Shown: positions 36,305 through 46,593, numbered from the stretch's first letter. The stretch is DNA of 64,000 nt from Planctomycetales bacterium (GCA_028285345.1 JANQPT010000041.1:248001-312000); one strand, 5' to 3'. Notes: generated by a model from the sequence alone, not told the origin. Made by a program: numbers and translations.

Positions 36305-37000
36305 ATGCCCCCAAGACTCCTCCGCAACGACGAGTTGGAAGCCTCCGGAACTGTTGCCAATTGCCGCATGAATCGCGAGCGGGAAATTGCCGGCACCAAT
36401 AGCTACGCTGCTGATCTGCGAATGGACGTGCTTGGGTTCTTGACCGAGCGGCTCGAAGAACAACAGACCGTCGCTTGGCTCGATCTCTGCTGCGGCTCGG
36501 CCCGGGCCTTGATTCAGGCGGCAGAATCGCTGAACCAATCGGGATTCGGCGGGCGAGTGCGAATTGATGGAATCGATTTGGTTGGCATGTTCGCGGAGGT
36601 CCCCTCGTCAGCTGATTCGCTCAACCTGCAGACGACGTCCGTCGAACGCTGGTCGCCGACAACGGCTTATGACTTGATTACCTGCGTGCATGGGCTGCAC
36701 TATCTTGGCGACAAACTTGGCCTGCTGACCCGCGCCGTCTCTTGGCTCACGGAAGAAGGGCTGCTGGTCGCCAATCTCGATCTGTCGAACCTGAAGCGGA
36801 CGGACGGTAAACGCTGGTCGAGCCACTTGGCGCGTCAGCTGCGTGCAGCCGGCATTGAATACGAGCCTCGGCACCGTCTTATCTCTCGACACGGCACGCT
36901 GATTTGCGAGATTCCGTATACCTACGCAGGTGCTGACGACAATGCCGGACCCAACTGCACCGGCCAGCCTGCCGTCAACTCGTATTACGACGCTCGCTGA
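36305..37000 (+). CDS. Class I SAM-dependent methyltransferase
   Basis: A 231-residue protein. The SAM motif LDLCCGSARALIQAA (about 60-75) differs from the usual DxGxG because cysteines flank the glycine. DGIDLVG supplies the second acidic residue and DLITCVHGLHYLGDKLG is motif IV-like. The N-terminal MPPRLLRNDELEASG suggests a regulatory or dimer segment. The substrate is unknown. It is on the same strand as the isomerase and the TPR gene but separated by 106 and 213 bases. Confidence 0.82.
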   Translation: MPPRLLRNDELEASGTVANCRMNREREIAGTNSYAADLRMDVLGFLTERLEEQQTVAWLDLCCGSARALIQAAESLNQSGFGGRVRIDGIDLVGMFAEVPSSADSLNLQTTSVERWSPTTAYDLITCVHGLHYLGDKLGLLTRAVSWLTEEGLLVANLDLSNLKRTDGKRWSSHLARQLRAAGIEYEPRHRLISRHGTLICEIPYTYAGADDNAGPNCTGQPAVNSYYDAR

Positions 37001-37213
37001 ACAGAGCCGCGATAGGTTTCTCCCAGTTTTTTCTTGACCAGCTGCGCCACGCCGTCTAGCCTGAATGCACTTCCAGGCGTCACCTTGACCTGCTTTTGCG
37101 ACGCGACGGAAGCGAATAGCCGCGCGCCGGCAATGATTCGGCGCTTCTCCATTTCACAATCGAAAACCGGGCTGCTTCACTTCGGCAGTCGGCGCTTAAC
37201 ACGAGGTGAATTG

Positions 37214-40200
37214 ATGACCAGCGATCAGCCGGAATGGGAAAGTTCTGCAGCGGAGAATTCAGAAGAAAAAGTCATCGACCTCTCGGAGCGGTTTCCCGAC
37301 CTGCGGCCGATCAACTCAACGCCGAGCTTATACACCGTTAACGGAATAGGACTTGGAGTCGTTGGCGCACGCGACCACGACCAGGAAACGAGCAGCTACA
37401 TCAAGACGCACTGCTTCGTCTTCATCTTCATTCCGTTACTGGCACTCCGGGCCTATCGCGTGATCAAGGCACCGGCCGATCAGGGGTGGTATTTTCTCGG
37501 CCGAGAGCCGCTCTCGTTGGTCGCCAAGTCTTGGAATGCATTTCTCCTGTTAAGCGTTTTGGGACTGGTCGGTTGGTTCGGCTGGACGACGTATACAGAG
37601 TCGCCTGAATACCAAGCGAAGTTGAAACTCGAAAAGGCCAAACAGGCGGCCGACGACGGCGATTTGACAGAAGCGGCGAAGCTACTCGTCCCGGTGAGCC
37701 AGGGAGGAACAAGCCACGCCGTCGCCGCCCGCGGCGAATTGGGCAAGTTGCTCGCAGATCCTCAGTTGTTGGAACTGCCGCCGACAAGTGCGCTCACGGT
37801 TCTCGAACATGCCGTGCGGGGACGCGGAGCACACGCTGATCCCAAAAAAACGATCGCTGTTGCCGTTCAACTAGCGCAGAAGCATGCAGCATCAAAACCG
37901 GTAACGGCAGTCAAGTTGTTGGCAGCGGCCGCAACCATCAACCAGCCAGCGACACTCAAGGAATTCAACAACTTACTCGCCGGACTGCTCGCTCAGTTGC
38001 CGGTGGAACAGACCGAGCAGGTGTTCGGATTGGCGGCGCAGACCTGGCGATCTCCCGATGGCCGCCGGCAGATCTTTGAACAAGCGACACCTCGCATCGA
38101 ACAATTCCGTAACACGAATCTAGCGGCGGCGATGCGGGTATTGCGTATCATCGCCCCGCTGGGACCGCCGGACGAGGTGGCCCAACTCCGAGAGTCGCTG
38201 CTGGGAGCTCTGCTCGATGAGGTCCCGTGCAATCACGCCAAAGAAGTCCTTTTGGCTGCGCTGTACATTACACCCCAAGAAGAACGGACCCGGCTCGTGC
38301 AACGCGGTTTGGAGTGGGTCGGCAGCCATCCGCAAGCTGATCCCCGCCAGGCATATGAACTATTGAGCATCTTCACGCAGCCCAATGACGCCGATGCGCA
38401 GCAAATCGCCGCGGCACAACGTCAGCTCCTCGAGAAAATTGTCGCTGCGGACCCGAACAACCTCGACGCGACGGTGAAACTGGGGTTGTTGCTGGAAGCC
38501 GACGGTGATCCGGCGCGCATTGTCGAGTTGTTGATGCCCTTTCGAAGCCGGCTGCCCAATACAAACGCCATGCGGCTATTGGGTGAAGCGCTGGCGGCCA
38601 CCGGAGACTTCGACGAATCCTATGCGCTCTTGCAGCCCTACGTGGCCGAACGCCTCGAAGACTTTCACGCCGCGGAAAAACAGTTTTTCAGCCAACTTGA
38701 GCAGTTTCAGAAGTCGGTAATTGCGACGTTGCAACTTGGGGCTGTCGAGGACTTTAACTACAACTCATTCGAGCTCAAGAATGACGAAGAAAAGACGGCC
38801 ATGCTCCAGCGATACATCGACAAGCGCGTGCAAAACAATTCGTCGCTCGTCGCGTTGCAAAAGCAGTTTCAGCAACAGGCTGAAGTGGTGCCGGTCGCGT
38901 TGAATTTGGGAATCGTGACCCTGCACCGCGCACAAGCCATGTCGGACGCCGACGCACGACGGGCCGAATTGGAAAAGGCCGAAAAGACGTTTCTGGCGAT
39001 CCGCGGGGCGGCAGGCGATTCTGAAAACTTTCAGCTCTACCTGGGGCAGGTCTACTACTGGCTCGGCAAACCGGAGCAAGGCCGCGAATTATTTGACCAG
39101 TTGTTGGAAAGCCGCGGCCGCGACTATCCGACGCTGATGACGATCGCCCCGATGCTCCGCGAGCTCGGATCGGTCCGCGAGGCACGGGAGTTGATCGAAG
39201 AGGCCTACGAAAAAGGGAGCAACGAAGAGGAGAAACAGGCTGCGGCGATGATCCGCGCAATCGAATGCAATGACATCGACGATAAAATCGCCTGGCTGGG
39301 ACGAGCTGACGCCGATCATCCTGACGTCGCCGCCTCACTCGAGTCTGCCAAGGGCGACCAAGCCTACGAGCAGGGTGATCGTCAATCAGCCGCCGGCCAC
39401 TATCGTCACGCAATTGCGCATTATGAACCTCTGCCGGAAACGTCCACGTTGCACAATAACGTCGGCCTGGCCCATTTCAAATTGTTCCAGGCGACCGGTG
39501 ATCGGGAATCACTCCAGCGGGGGATCGCGCACATTGAGAAGTCGATCGCGCTCGATCCGGACAACGGCATTGTCTTAGTCAATGCCTCCTCCGGTCTGTT
39601 GCAGGCAGCGATTCAAGACCTCGCCGGCGAGAACATCGACCTGCACCGATTGGAGATGCCGTGGCAAATCGATGCTTACCTGGCCATGGCCAATGATCCC
39701 GAGGACGTGGCTCGGCACCGTCAGCGGATTCGCGACCATGCGGGAATTCAAAAGGTCCTCGAATTCGTCAACCAAACGATCGTGATTGCGCCGAAGCGAA
39801 TTCTCACCTATTCGCTGGCGACGATGGTGTACGGTCATACGCGGGACATCGACGGGCTGAAACGGGTCGCCGCGCAACTCGAAACCGCAAAGCTCGACCT
39901 CACGGAAGCCAATGAAAAAAAGCTGAAGTCCTATCAACAGTGGGAGCCAGACGACATTGCCGAATGGCGCCGCCAGAACGAAATCATGCGGCGACTGATT
40001 GAAGAATATCGGCGAGACAAAAATGCACCTGCGTTCACGCTGGCCCTGGAGCACTTGATCTCGCTCAGCTACCGTGCGCCGCAGCCGGTGTCAAAGGCGG
40101 ACTGTGATCAAATGGTTGTGTGGGCAGAAACGGGGCAAGAAATGGCGCCCACGGTGCAGGGGCAATCCAACCTGATCAACGCACATCTGCTCCGCGCTCA

Positions 40201-40660
40201 CACGACACTTGCCGCGGAACATCCGCTCTACGGAAAACTGGCCGAATCGGCGAAGCGCACACTCGGGCCCGCACATCTGTTGAACATCGCACAAGACCAG
40301 CGGGAGTTATTCCAAGACGCGGTCGCAACCAACGCCAATGTGATCCGTGCGTCCGGTCTGATCATCGAGCTGAATCGACGATTTCCTGAAACTCAGACAC
40401 CGATGATGTGGGCGCTGCTGAAGTCCTCGCATCCGAATGAAGCGGCCAAGATTGCCGCATATCTGCAACAGGACGAATTCTCTCGCGTTGGACGGCGGAT
40501 CAGCTCACAGTTTGGATTGGCCGACGCCGAAAATGCCTATGAAACCTACTGGTTCAGGCTTGCCATCGGCGATCAATCGGGTGCTGATGCCGCGCTGCGG
40601 GAGGCGATCGAACTGGGCGTCCCGCTGCCTGATTTGGATCAACTAGCGGCAGAGCAATAA
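37214..40660 (+). CDS. Large TPR-rich membrane protein
   Basis: A 1148-residue protein. ATG 37214 has a GAGGTG Shine-Dalgarno sequence five bases upstream; the frame extends 60 codons further upstream without such support. An N-terminal cytoplasmic segment (RPINSTPSLYTVNGIGLG) leads to two hydrophobic stretches at about 75-90 and 120-140 with AYRVIKAP and GWYFLGREPLS between them. The remaining 1000 residues are degenerate TPR helices, one with a Lys-rich loop. The N-terminal pattern looks lineage-specific. It is probably a scaffold at the cytoplasmic membrane with TPRs outside or inside; orientation is not determinable. Function unknown. Confidence 0.82.
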   Translation: MTSDQPEWESSAAENSEEKVIDLSERFPDLRPINSTPSLYTVNGIGLGVVGARDHDQETSSYIKTHCFVFIFIPLLALRAYRVIKAPADQGWYFLGREPLSLVAKSWNAFLLLSVLGLVGWFGWTTYTESPEYQAKLKLEKAKQAADDGDLTEAAKLLVPVSQGGTSHAVAARGELGKLLADPQLLELPPTSALTVLEHAVRGRGAHADPKKTIAVAVQLAQKHAASKPVTAVKLLAAAATINQPATLKEFNNLLAGLLAQLPVEQTEQVFGLAAQTWRSPDGRRQIFEQATPRIEQFRNTNLAAAMRVLRIIAPLGPPDEVAQLRESLLGALLDEVPCNHAKEVLLAALYITPQEERTRLVQRGLEWVGSHPQADPRQAYELLSIFTQPNDADAQQIAAAQRQLLEKIVAADPNNLDATVKLGLLLEADGDPARIVELLMPFRSRLPNTNAMRLLGEALAATGDFDESYALLQPYVAERLEDFHAAEKQFFSQLEQFQKSVIATLQLGAVEDFNYNSFELKNDEEKTAMLQRYIDKRVQNNSSLVALQKQFQQQAEVVPVALNLGIVTLHRAQAMSDADARRAELEKAEKTFLAIRGAAGDSENFQLYLGQVYYWLGKPEQGRELFDQLLESRGRDYPTLMTIAPMLRELGSVREARELIEEAYEKGSNEEEKQAAAMIRAIECNDIDDKIAWLGRADADHPDVAASLESAKGDQAYEQGDRQSAAGHYRHAIAHYEPLPETSTLHNNVGLAHFKLFQATGDRESLQRGIAHIEKSIALDPDNGIVLVNASSGLLQAAIQDLAGENIDLHRLEMPWQIDAYLAMANDPEDVARHRQRIRDHAGIQKVLEFVNQTIVIAPKRILTYSLATMVYGHTRDIDGLKRVAAQLETAKLDLTEANEKKLKSYQQWEPDDIAEWRRQNEIMRRLIEEYRRDKNAPAFTLALEHLISLSYRAPQPVSKADCDQMVVWAETGQEMAPTVQGQSNLINAHLLRAHTTLAAEHPLYGKLAESAKRTLGPAHLLNIAQDQRELFQDAVATNANVIRASGLIIELNRRFPETQTPMMWALLKSSHPNEAAKIAAYLQQDEFSRVGRRISSQFGLADAENAYETYWFRLAIGDQSGADAALREAIELGVPLPDLDQLAAEQ

Positions 40661-40662
40661 CT

Positions 40663-40679
40663 GGCGGCGTTCTGCCGCC
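40663..40679 (+). terminator. Short GC hairpin after TPR gene
   Basis: GGCGGC and GCCGCC pair perfectly around a five-base GTTCT loop, two bases after the stop at 40660. There is no T run, so it may aid termination or RNA stability. Confidence 0.3.
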
Positions 40680-40787
40680 CGACCGCGAGAATCGATGTCA
40701 TCATGCACTCAAACCGTGTACAATACTTGATGCCACGGGCGAATCCCCAGGTTCGACTTTGCTGCTCCGCCCGCCGGGAGTAATTCA

Positions 40788-42197
40788 ATGTTCAGCCACC
40801 ACTCTGATCTGCGGCCGCGACGTGACTGCCTGCGGGCTGGTGCGCTCAGCTTGCTCGGATTGACCGCCGCAGAGTGGCAACAACTCCGCGCAGCGACCTT
40901 GGCGCGGAGCCCTATGGCGGCACCGCGCGCAAAATCTTGCGTCTTTATCTTCCTCTTCGGAGGTCCGAGCCATATCGACCTCTGGGACATGAAACCGGAC
41001 GCTCCCGCTGAAGTCCGCGGCGAGTTTGAATCGATCGCGACCGCCGCCTCCGGCATCCGTCTGTGTGAACATCTCCCGCAACTGGCCCAGCAGATGGACA
41101 AGTTCTGTTTGCTGCGGTCGATGACACACAAAATGAACGTCCACGGTCCCGCTTGTAGCGAGGTCTATTCCGGACGGCCCTATTTCGGGCCGCCTGTGAC
41201 AGATCAGGCGCGGCCCGAAGACTGGCCGTCGCTTAGCGCTCTTGTCACGCGTCACGGCCAATCGGTCACCGGCCTGCCCTCGTCAGTCGTGTTACCGTGG
41301 TACACCCAATTCGTCGGACAGGACAAGCGGATCGCCGGCCAGACCGGCGGACGCATGGGCGAACAGTGGAATCCGTTTCTCGTTCAAGGCGATCCGCGCG
41401 AAGACGGATTTCACGTTCAAGGCGTCAAACTCCCCGCCGAAGTTTCGCAAGATCGATTCCAACGCCGGCGAAACTTGCATGACGTCCTCTCTGCATCAGA
41501 CAACGGTCGCGTTGCGGCGGGACACTTATCGAAAGTGGTCGACACGAATTACGACAGCGCGATACGACTTGTCGAACGTTCACAAAAAACTGACGCGTTT
41601 TCGCTCGAAGCAGAACCCGCCGCTATGCGGGAACGATACGGGCGGACGAAGTTCGGCCAGTCGCTGCTGCTGGCACGTCGGCTTGTTGAAAATGACATCC
41701 CCCTGGTAACCGTCAACTGGGACGACAACACCAAGTTCGACAAGGTCTCCCCACACTGGGATACGCACCATAAGAACTTCCCCAAACTGAAGAACGATCT
41801 CTGCCCGCTGTTCGACCGTGCCTTCTCCGCGTTTTTGGAGGACCTCCATCAGCGAGGCCTCTTGGAAACGACGTTAGTGGTGGCGCTCGGCGAATTCGGC
41901 CGGACGCCCAAGATCGGCCTGGTCACACAAAATGGCATGACCGAAAAGACGGGCCGCGATCACTGGCCGCACGCCTTCACGGCGCTGGTCGCCGGCGGCG
42001 GCGTCCGCGGCGGACAAGCCTACGGGGCCACCACGGCAAACGGCGGTTATGTCGATCAAAATCCGGTGACACCCGCCGATCTGACCGCGACAATCTTGGA
42101 CCATCTGGGAATCGACTGCCGGCTGACCTATTTCGATGAATTTCAAAACATACCCCGCCGACTGAGTACTGGGCGCATCATTCGCGATTTGGGTTAG
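40788..42197 (+). CDS. DUF1501 family Tat-exported protein
   Basis: A 469-residue protein. GGGAG lies seven bases before ATG 40788. The N-terminus has a twin-arginine signal (RRDCLRAGALSLLGLT). The sulfatase/phosphatase-fold DUF1501 domain spans the rest, with FLFGGPSHIDLWDMKPDAP, DKFCLLRSMTHK, VVALGEFGRTPKI and GRDHWPHAFTALVAGGG. Planctomycetes usually encode DUF1501 next to a DUF1549/DUF1553 cytochrome-type protein, and sometimes with sulfatases; none is adjacent here. A second DUF1501 gene follows 63 bases downstream, suggesting a two-gene operon. Confidence 0.9.
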   Translation: MFSHHSDLRPRRDCLRAGALSLLGLTAAEWQQLRAATLARSPMAAPRAKSCVFIFLFGGPSHIDLWDMKPDAPAEVRGEFESIATAASGIRLCEHLPQLAQQMDKFCLLRSMTHKMNVHGPACSEVYSGRPYFGPPVTDQARPEDWPSLSALVTRHGQSVTGLPSSVVLPWYTQFVGQDKRIAGQTGGRMGEQWNPFLVQGDPREDGFHVQGVKLPAEVSQDRFQRRRNLHDVLSASDNGRVAAGHLSKVVDTNYDSAIRLVERSQKTDAFSLEAEPAAMRERYGRTKFGQSLLLARRLVENDIPLVTVNWDDNTKFDKVSPHWDTHHKNFPKLKNDLCPLFDRAFSAFLEDLHQRGLLETTLVVALGEFGRTPKIGLVTQNGMTEKTGRDHWPHAFTALVAGGGVRGGQAYGATTANGGYVDQNPVTPADLTATILDHLGIDCRLTYFDEFQNIPRRLSTGRIIRDLG

Positions 42198-42260
42198 CCG
42201 AATCGGAACTGCGCCGGCCTAACTTACGATGTCCAAAGTCTACCCACCGTCCCACTGCGG

Positions 42261-43625
42261 ATGCGACGTATGACTCATATCGCCGACGGTTATCGTTCGA
42301 CTGCGACCACGCGTCGCAATCTCCTTAAAATCGGGCTTTGGGGTGCTTCAGGGCTCAGCCTGTCGGGATTGCTCCGCTCTCGCGCGAAAGCTGCCGAGGT
42401 TGGTCAGGTTCACAAGCAGAGGTCTGTTGTCTGGCTGTGGCTGCAAGGGGGCGCGCCGCACATCGAGACATTCGACCCCAAAATGACCGCACCCTCCGAC
42501 TATCGCAGCATGGTCGGAGCGATTTCCACCGCACTGCCCGGCGTTGAATACGGTGCCCTACTTCCCCGACTCGCAAAACTGGCCCCGCAACTTGCCGTCG
42601 TCCGCTCATTCTCACACACTAATCCCGACCACCTCGGCGCGTCTCACTATGTGCTGACGGCCGAAGATGCTCCGATTGGGACAAAACATCCGTCGAAACC
42701 CTCCTTTGGATCCATCACCTCAAAAGTCCGCGGCGCAAATCATCCCCAAACCGGCGTGCCGACGTTTGTCCGCGTCAGCCGCACCGTTAGTTTTGACTTT
42801 GACCGCCCGCTGTGGCTCGGCGCCGCCCATGCCCCGTTTGATATCACCGGACCGGCGCGAAATGATCTCAATCTCTGCGTCGATGCGACGCGATTGGGCG
42901 AACGGCGACGACTCTTGCAAGCGGTCGATCGCTTGAAATTTCAGTTCGATGCCGGTGGAACGGCGGCCGGGCTGGATGCGTTTGAACAGCAGGCAGTCGA
43001 CTTGGTGCTGGGCCAAGCGTCACGCATCTTCGACTGCACGCAGGAGGATCCTCGACTTCGCGAGCGATACGGCCCCGGTCTCGGCGAACAGTTGCTGACC
43101 GCACGGCGGCTCTGCGAGGCGGGTTGTGGATTTGTCTGCTTGAACTACGGCTGGGCGCCCGTTCCCCAAGAAACCCCGTTCGCCTGGGACATGCACCTCG
43201 GTCCCAGCCAAGCGAATGCGCCCCCGATGCCGCGTCAATTGCGGTCGATCTTCCCCATGTTCGATCGCGCAATTGCCACATTTATCGAGGACGTGGCGCA
43301 GCGGGGATTGAGCGAGCAGATCTTACTGGTGATCACGGGCGATTTCGGTCGGACACCCAAGATCAACCAATTTGGCGGACGCGACCACTGGCCGGCACTC
43401 TCCACGCTCGCGCTGTCGGGCGGCGGCTTGCGGATGGGACAGGTCGTGGGAACTTCTTCCTCGAAAGCCGAGCAGCCGACATCGGGACGCGTGACGCCCA
43501 AAGACCTGATGGCCACTATTTTTCACGTGCTCGGCATCTCCGCCGACCTGCAATACAACGACTTCGCAGGCCGCCCGCAGTACCTGCTGCCCGACGGAGC
43601 GCGGCCGATCGCTCAACTGATCTAA
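42261..43625 (+). CDS. DUF1501 family Tat-exported protein (tandem copy)
   Basis: A 454-residue protein starting at ATG 42261, with an alternative ATG at 42270. A twin-arginine signal TTRRNLLKIGLWGASG is present. The domain signatures WLQGGAPHIETFDPK, VVRSFSHTNPDHLGASHYV, LVITGDFGRTPKI and GGRDHWPALSTLALSGGG match DUF1501. It differs from the preceding copy in loop lengths and signal, so it is an old duplicate or independently acquired copy. It is probably co-transcribed with 40788-42197. It ends 37 bases before a convergent hypothetical gene. Confidence 0.9.
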   Translation: MRRMTHIADGYRSTATTRRNLLKIGLWGASGLSLSGLLRSRAKAAEVGQVHKQRSVVWLWLQGGAPHIETFDPKMTAPSDYRSMVGAISTALPGVEYGALLPRLAKLAPQLAVVRSFSHTNPDHLGASHYVLTAEDAPIGTKHPSKPSFGSITSKVRGANHPQTGVPTFVRVSRTVSFDFDRPLWLGAAHAPFDITGPARNDLNLCVDATRLGERRRLLQAVDRLKFQFDAGGTAAGLDAFEQQAVDLVLGQASRIFDCTQEDPRLRERYGPGLGEQLLTARRLCEAGCGFVCLNYGWAPVPQETPFAWDMHLGPSQANAPPMPRQLRSIFPMFDRAIATFIEDVAQRGLSEQILLVITGDFGRTPKINQFGGRDHWPALSTLALSGGGLRMGQVVGTSSSKAEQPTSGRVTPKDLMATIFHVLGISADLQYNDFAGRPQYLLPDGARPIAQLI

Positions 43626-43661
43626 TGCTTCACCGACGCGGAATGTCGGCCGCGGCGGTCT

Positions 43662-44318
43662 TCAATTCCCCGCAGGTTCCGGCGGCGGCTCCGGTTGCTG
43701 TAATCCGGCCAGATAATCAGCGTGGCTTTCCGACAGCCTTTCGGTGAACTGCTTAGCGGTGTAGATGTGGCCGGTCGGCTTATTGAAGTCGCGTCCCGCT
43801 TTGGTATGCGAAAGCTGCTGCCCCAGTACTTTGCCACCCTTGGCGGTGACCATGTATTCGAACAGTTTATACCCGTCGGGGCCCTTGAGCAGCCCCCGGA
43901 AAAACCGCCGGCTTTTCGGCAATTTCAAAAACCGCTCCAGCCGGTCGTAGGCTTCGGGCGTTCTGGAGAGCTGGTGCATAAACTTGCGGCCCGCTTTCGT
44001 GCGGAGTTGAACGACCATGTAATCGCTGTCGGGCAATACCTCTTTGAGGATTTCGGCTCGATTGGTCACATCCCAACCTCCTTGTTTAAGGATGCGAAAT
44101 ACCGCCTTGGCGTCACTCTGAGAAATAATGTCCCCGTCGCGGTATTTTGGCTGCTTATCGAAGTATTGCTGAACCGCCGCGGAGAACACCGAAAACGGCG
44201 GAAAAGAGTCATCCTGCTGCGGCTTGTCGTTCGGTGCGGCTGCTAGACTGCCTACCGACACGGAAATCACAACGGCGGCAAGAAGGGTTCGCTTCACAAA
44301 TCTCACACGGCAAAACAT
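43662..44318 (-). CDS. Exported hypothetical protein
   Basis: A 218-residue protein from ATG 44318 (MFCRVRFVKRTLLAAVV). It has a signal peptide, then a helical region at about 40-200 with conserved-looking GGWDVTNRAEILKEVLP and SYLRT-like segments; no catalytic motif is recognised. A Gln/Pro-rich tail (PEPPPEPAGN) ends the protein. The upstream in-frame start at 44369 lacks a signal-peptide beginning. It converges with the second DUF1501 gene. Confidence 0.65.
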   Translation of the reverse strand: MFCRVRFVKRTLLAAVVISVSVGSLAAAPNDKPQQDDSFPPFSVFSAAVQQYFDKQPKYRDGDIISQSDAKAVFRILKQGGWDVTNRAEILKEVLPDSDYMVVQLRTKAGRKFMHQLSRTPEAYDRLERFLKLPKSRRFFRGLLKGPDGYKLFEYMVTAKGGKVLGQQLSHTKAGRDFNKPTGHIYTAKQFTERLSESHADYLAGLQQPEPPPEPAGN

Positions 44319-44615
44319 CGGCTGGCACCTCTGCACAACGCTCAAGGGAAACAGCGGGGGCCCATTCAACCCGCTAGACTGTTTATCGGCGCAATCGACG
44401 GGACAATAGCCGCGAAACTATTTTGAATCGCTACTTGCAGCGCTCCTCGCCGATGCCGCTACCTTCAACTATAGCTCATGCGGCGCAGCGGTTTTTTTTT
44501 GCACGGATGGTACTGATTATTCGGACCGTGCGGCGACAAACAGTCATTTGGATCGCAGCGGATTTATAACCTGCCTGTTCGCAGACCGGCGAAGCCGCTC
44601 GTGCCGGGCGACCGC

Positions 44616-45749
44616 TTAGGAATCGAGCGCCGTGCAGAGCCGCTCGATGTCGTCGTCGTTGGTGTAGGCGTGGGGGCTGACGCGCATGTGACCGCCGCGA
44701 TGATTCACGATCACGCCCCGTTCACGGCACTGTCGCAGAAGCTCAGCGAGGTCCGCATTGCCGGGCGGATCAAACGAGACGATTCCGGTGCGCCGCTCTC
44801 GCTCGCGGCAACTCACAATCCGAGCGCCGCGCCGCTTAAGCTTCTGGCAAATCTGCTCGCTGATGTCATCAATCCGCTCAGCGAGCGCCGCGACGCCGTA
44901 CGACGCGAGCAATTTGAGGCTCGCCCCCAACCCCGCAACCCCCGCCATATTGTAGGAACCTCCCTCGTAGCGCGCAGCGGCATCGAGCAGGTTCATCGGC
45001 ATCTCGTGAAAGTCGCCGGTCGGCTGCACGCTGTTCCAGCCCAAGCCAAGCGGGCGAAGCAGGTCCAGGTGTTCGCGGCGGAGGTAAAAAACGCCCGCGC
45101 CTTCAGGACCGACCAACCATTTGTGCCCGTCGGCCGCTAAGAAATCAATCGGAGTCTGTGAGACATCCAGCGGCTGCACTCCGAGTCCTTGAATTGCATC
45201 GACAAATAGGTACGCCCCATGCGAATGTGCCAACTCGGCCAGCGCGTCGAGATCGTTTTTCCAGCCAGTCACGTAACCGACCCAGCTAACTGCAATGATC
45301 CGCGTGCGGGAATCGCACGCCGCTTTGACCGCATCAAGATCCAGCCGTTCCAACTGAGCGTCCACTTGGCGGGCTTCAACGCCGCGATCTTTGATATTCA
45401 ACCAGGCAAACAAGTTCGTCGGAAACTCGCCCGACGGCACCACGACGTTGTCACCCGGACGCCAAGGGAATCCTTCAGCGACCAAATTCACACCCTCGGT
45501 CGTGTTGCGAATCAGCGCGACTTCTGCTCGCTCGGCCGACAACAGCTTTGCCGCGTCGCGACGCACAACTTCAACCCCCTTGCGCCACCGCGACCAATTG
45601 GCATCGCCATTGGCTGCGACGTCAGCCGCCCATGCCGCCATCGCATCCTGCGCGGGACGAGAAATCGGGGCAACCGCAGCATGATCGAAATACGCCCATT
45701 GCTCGGTCACGGGCATTTGCGAGCGGAGTTGTTGCCAGTCGTGGTTCAT
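44616..45749 (-). CDS. Class V aminotransferase (cysteine desulfurase/isopenicillin epimerase-like)
   Basis: A 377-residue PLP enzyme of fold type I. The pyridoxal lysine is Lys210 in ADGHKWLVGPEG. The PLP-phosphate region VALIRNTTEGVN and the Asp-containing LFVDAIQGLGV are present. The sequence resembles the IscS/SufS-like and isopenicillin-N-epimerase-like branches, but the mobile catalytic cysteine loop typical of IscS is not evident. The exact reaction is therefore unclear. It is on the minus strand, starting nine bases downstream of the stop of the PEBP gene, so they may form an operon. Confidence 0.88.
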   Translation of the reverse strand: MNHDWQQLRSQMPVTEQWAYFDHAAVAPISRPAQDAMAAWAADVAANGDANWSRWRKGVEVVRRDAAKLLSAERAEVALIRNTTEGVNLVAEGFPWRPGDNVVVPSGEFPTNLFAWLNIKDRGVEARQVDAQLERLDLDAVKAACDSRTRIIAVSWVGYVTGWKNDLDALAELAHSHGAYLFVDAIQGLGVQPLDVSQTPIDFLAADGHKWLVGPEGAGVFYLRREHLDLLRPLGLGWNSVQPTGDFHEMPMNLLDAAARYEGGSYNMAGVAGLGASLKLLASYGVAALAERIDDISEQICQKLKRRGARIVSCRERERRTGIVSFDPPGNADLAELLRQCRERGVIVNHRGGHMRVSPHAYTNDDDIERLCTALDS

Positions 45750-45757
45750 GCCGCCGC

Positions 45758-46369
45758 TTATTTGCGCTCAAACGTTCCCATCAGCCGGCCTTCGCCCAGG
45801 ATGTGCCCCTGCATGGCCGCCAGCAACGACTTCTTGTCGGCGTCTGCCGCCGCGAGATCGAGCGTTTGATCCAAGGCATAGAGTTGAAAGTAATAACGAT
45901 GCGGGCCGCTGCCCGGCGGCGGCATCGGGCCGCGGTAACCGACGTTGTCGCTGTCAAAATCGTTCGTGCCTTGCAGCGCCCCGCCGGGCACTTCCGGATC
46001 CGGCAGACGAGGCACGGCCTGCGGCAATTCGGAGGTCTCAGCGGAAATATTGTAGATCACCCAGTGCACCCAGGGACCTTCCGGGCGGGGATTTTCGCGG
46101 CTGGGCGCGTCGGGGTCGTCGCATATCAGCGCGAATGACTTCGTCCCCTCCGGTACGTCCGACCAGGCCAGCAGCGGCGATTCATCCTCCGCAACGCCGG
46201 TAAACTGATCGGGAATCGACTGGCCTTCTTGAAACGCGGTGCTGGTCAATTTCATTACGTGTCCCTCCAATTTCGGTGGACCGGAGTCGTTCGAGGATTC
46301 TCCGCAACCAATACTGGCAAGAGTTACCAACAACGCGACGTATAGGCCCACTACGGCTTTTGGAATCAT
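45758..46369 (-). CDS. YbhB/YbcL (PEBP/Raf-kinase-inhibitor-like) lipoprotein
   Basis: A 203-residue protein with a signal peptide and lipobox-like ASIGC, then the PEBP fold. The family signature DPDAPSRENPRPEGPWVHWV is followed by GYRGPMPPPGSGPHRYYFQ, which line the ligand pocket. The family binds phosphorylated or phosphoester ligands, with roles from kinase inhibition to unknown bacterial functions. It is exported, so it probably acts in the periplasm. It precedes the aminotransferase gene on the same strand with eight bases between them. Confidence 0.9.
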   Translation of the reverse strand: MIPKAVVGLYVALLVTLASIGCGESSNDSGPPKLEGHVMKLTSTAFQEGQSIPDQFTGVAEDESPLLAWSDVPEGTKSFALICDDPDAPSRENPRPEGPWVHWVIYNISAETSELPQAVPRLPDPEVPGGALQGTNDFDSDNVGYRGPMPPPGSGPHRYYFQLYALDQTLDLAAADADKKSLLAAMQGHILGEGRLMGTFERK

Positions 46370-46593
46370 GGTCGAATGCGCGGCTCATGCGTAATTCGTT
46401 GAGTGAAGCGGCTCGCTGCTTACCTTAGCAATCTAAAACCGTGATGCATAGCGCAGTAGTAATGGCGAGCGGTAAACTGCACGGTTACCAGATTTAAGGC
46501 GACGCGAAAACTTACGCCAGTGCGACGGCGTCGTCTGCGGCCACTCCACGCGGCGGCCCAAGTCACTATCTAGCATCTCCCATTGCGGCCGCT

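Noticed and set aside
44455..44490. Possible terminator with long T tract
   Set aside because: A weak GCCGC/GCGGC stem precedes the T run, but it points in the plus direction where no gene ends; both neighbours are on the minus strand.
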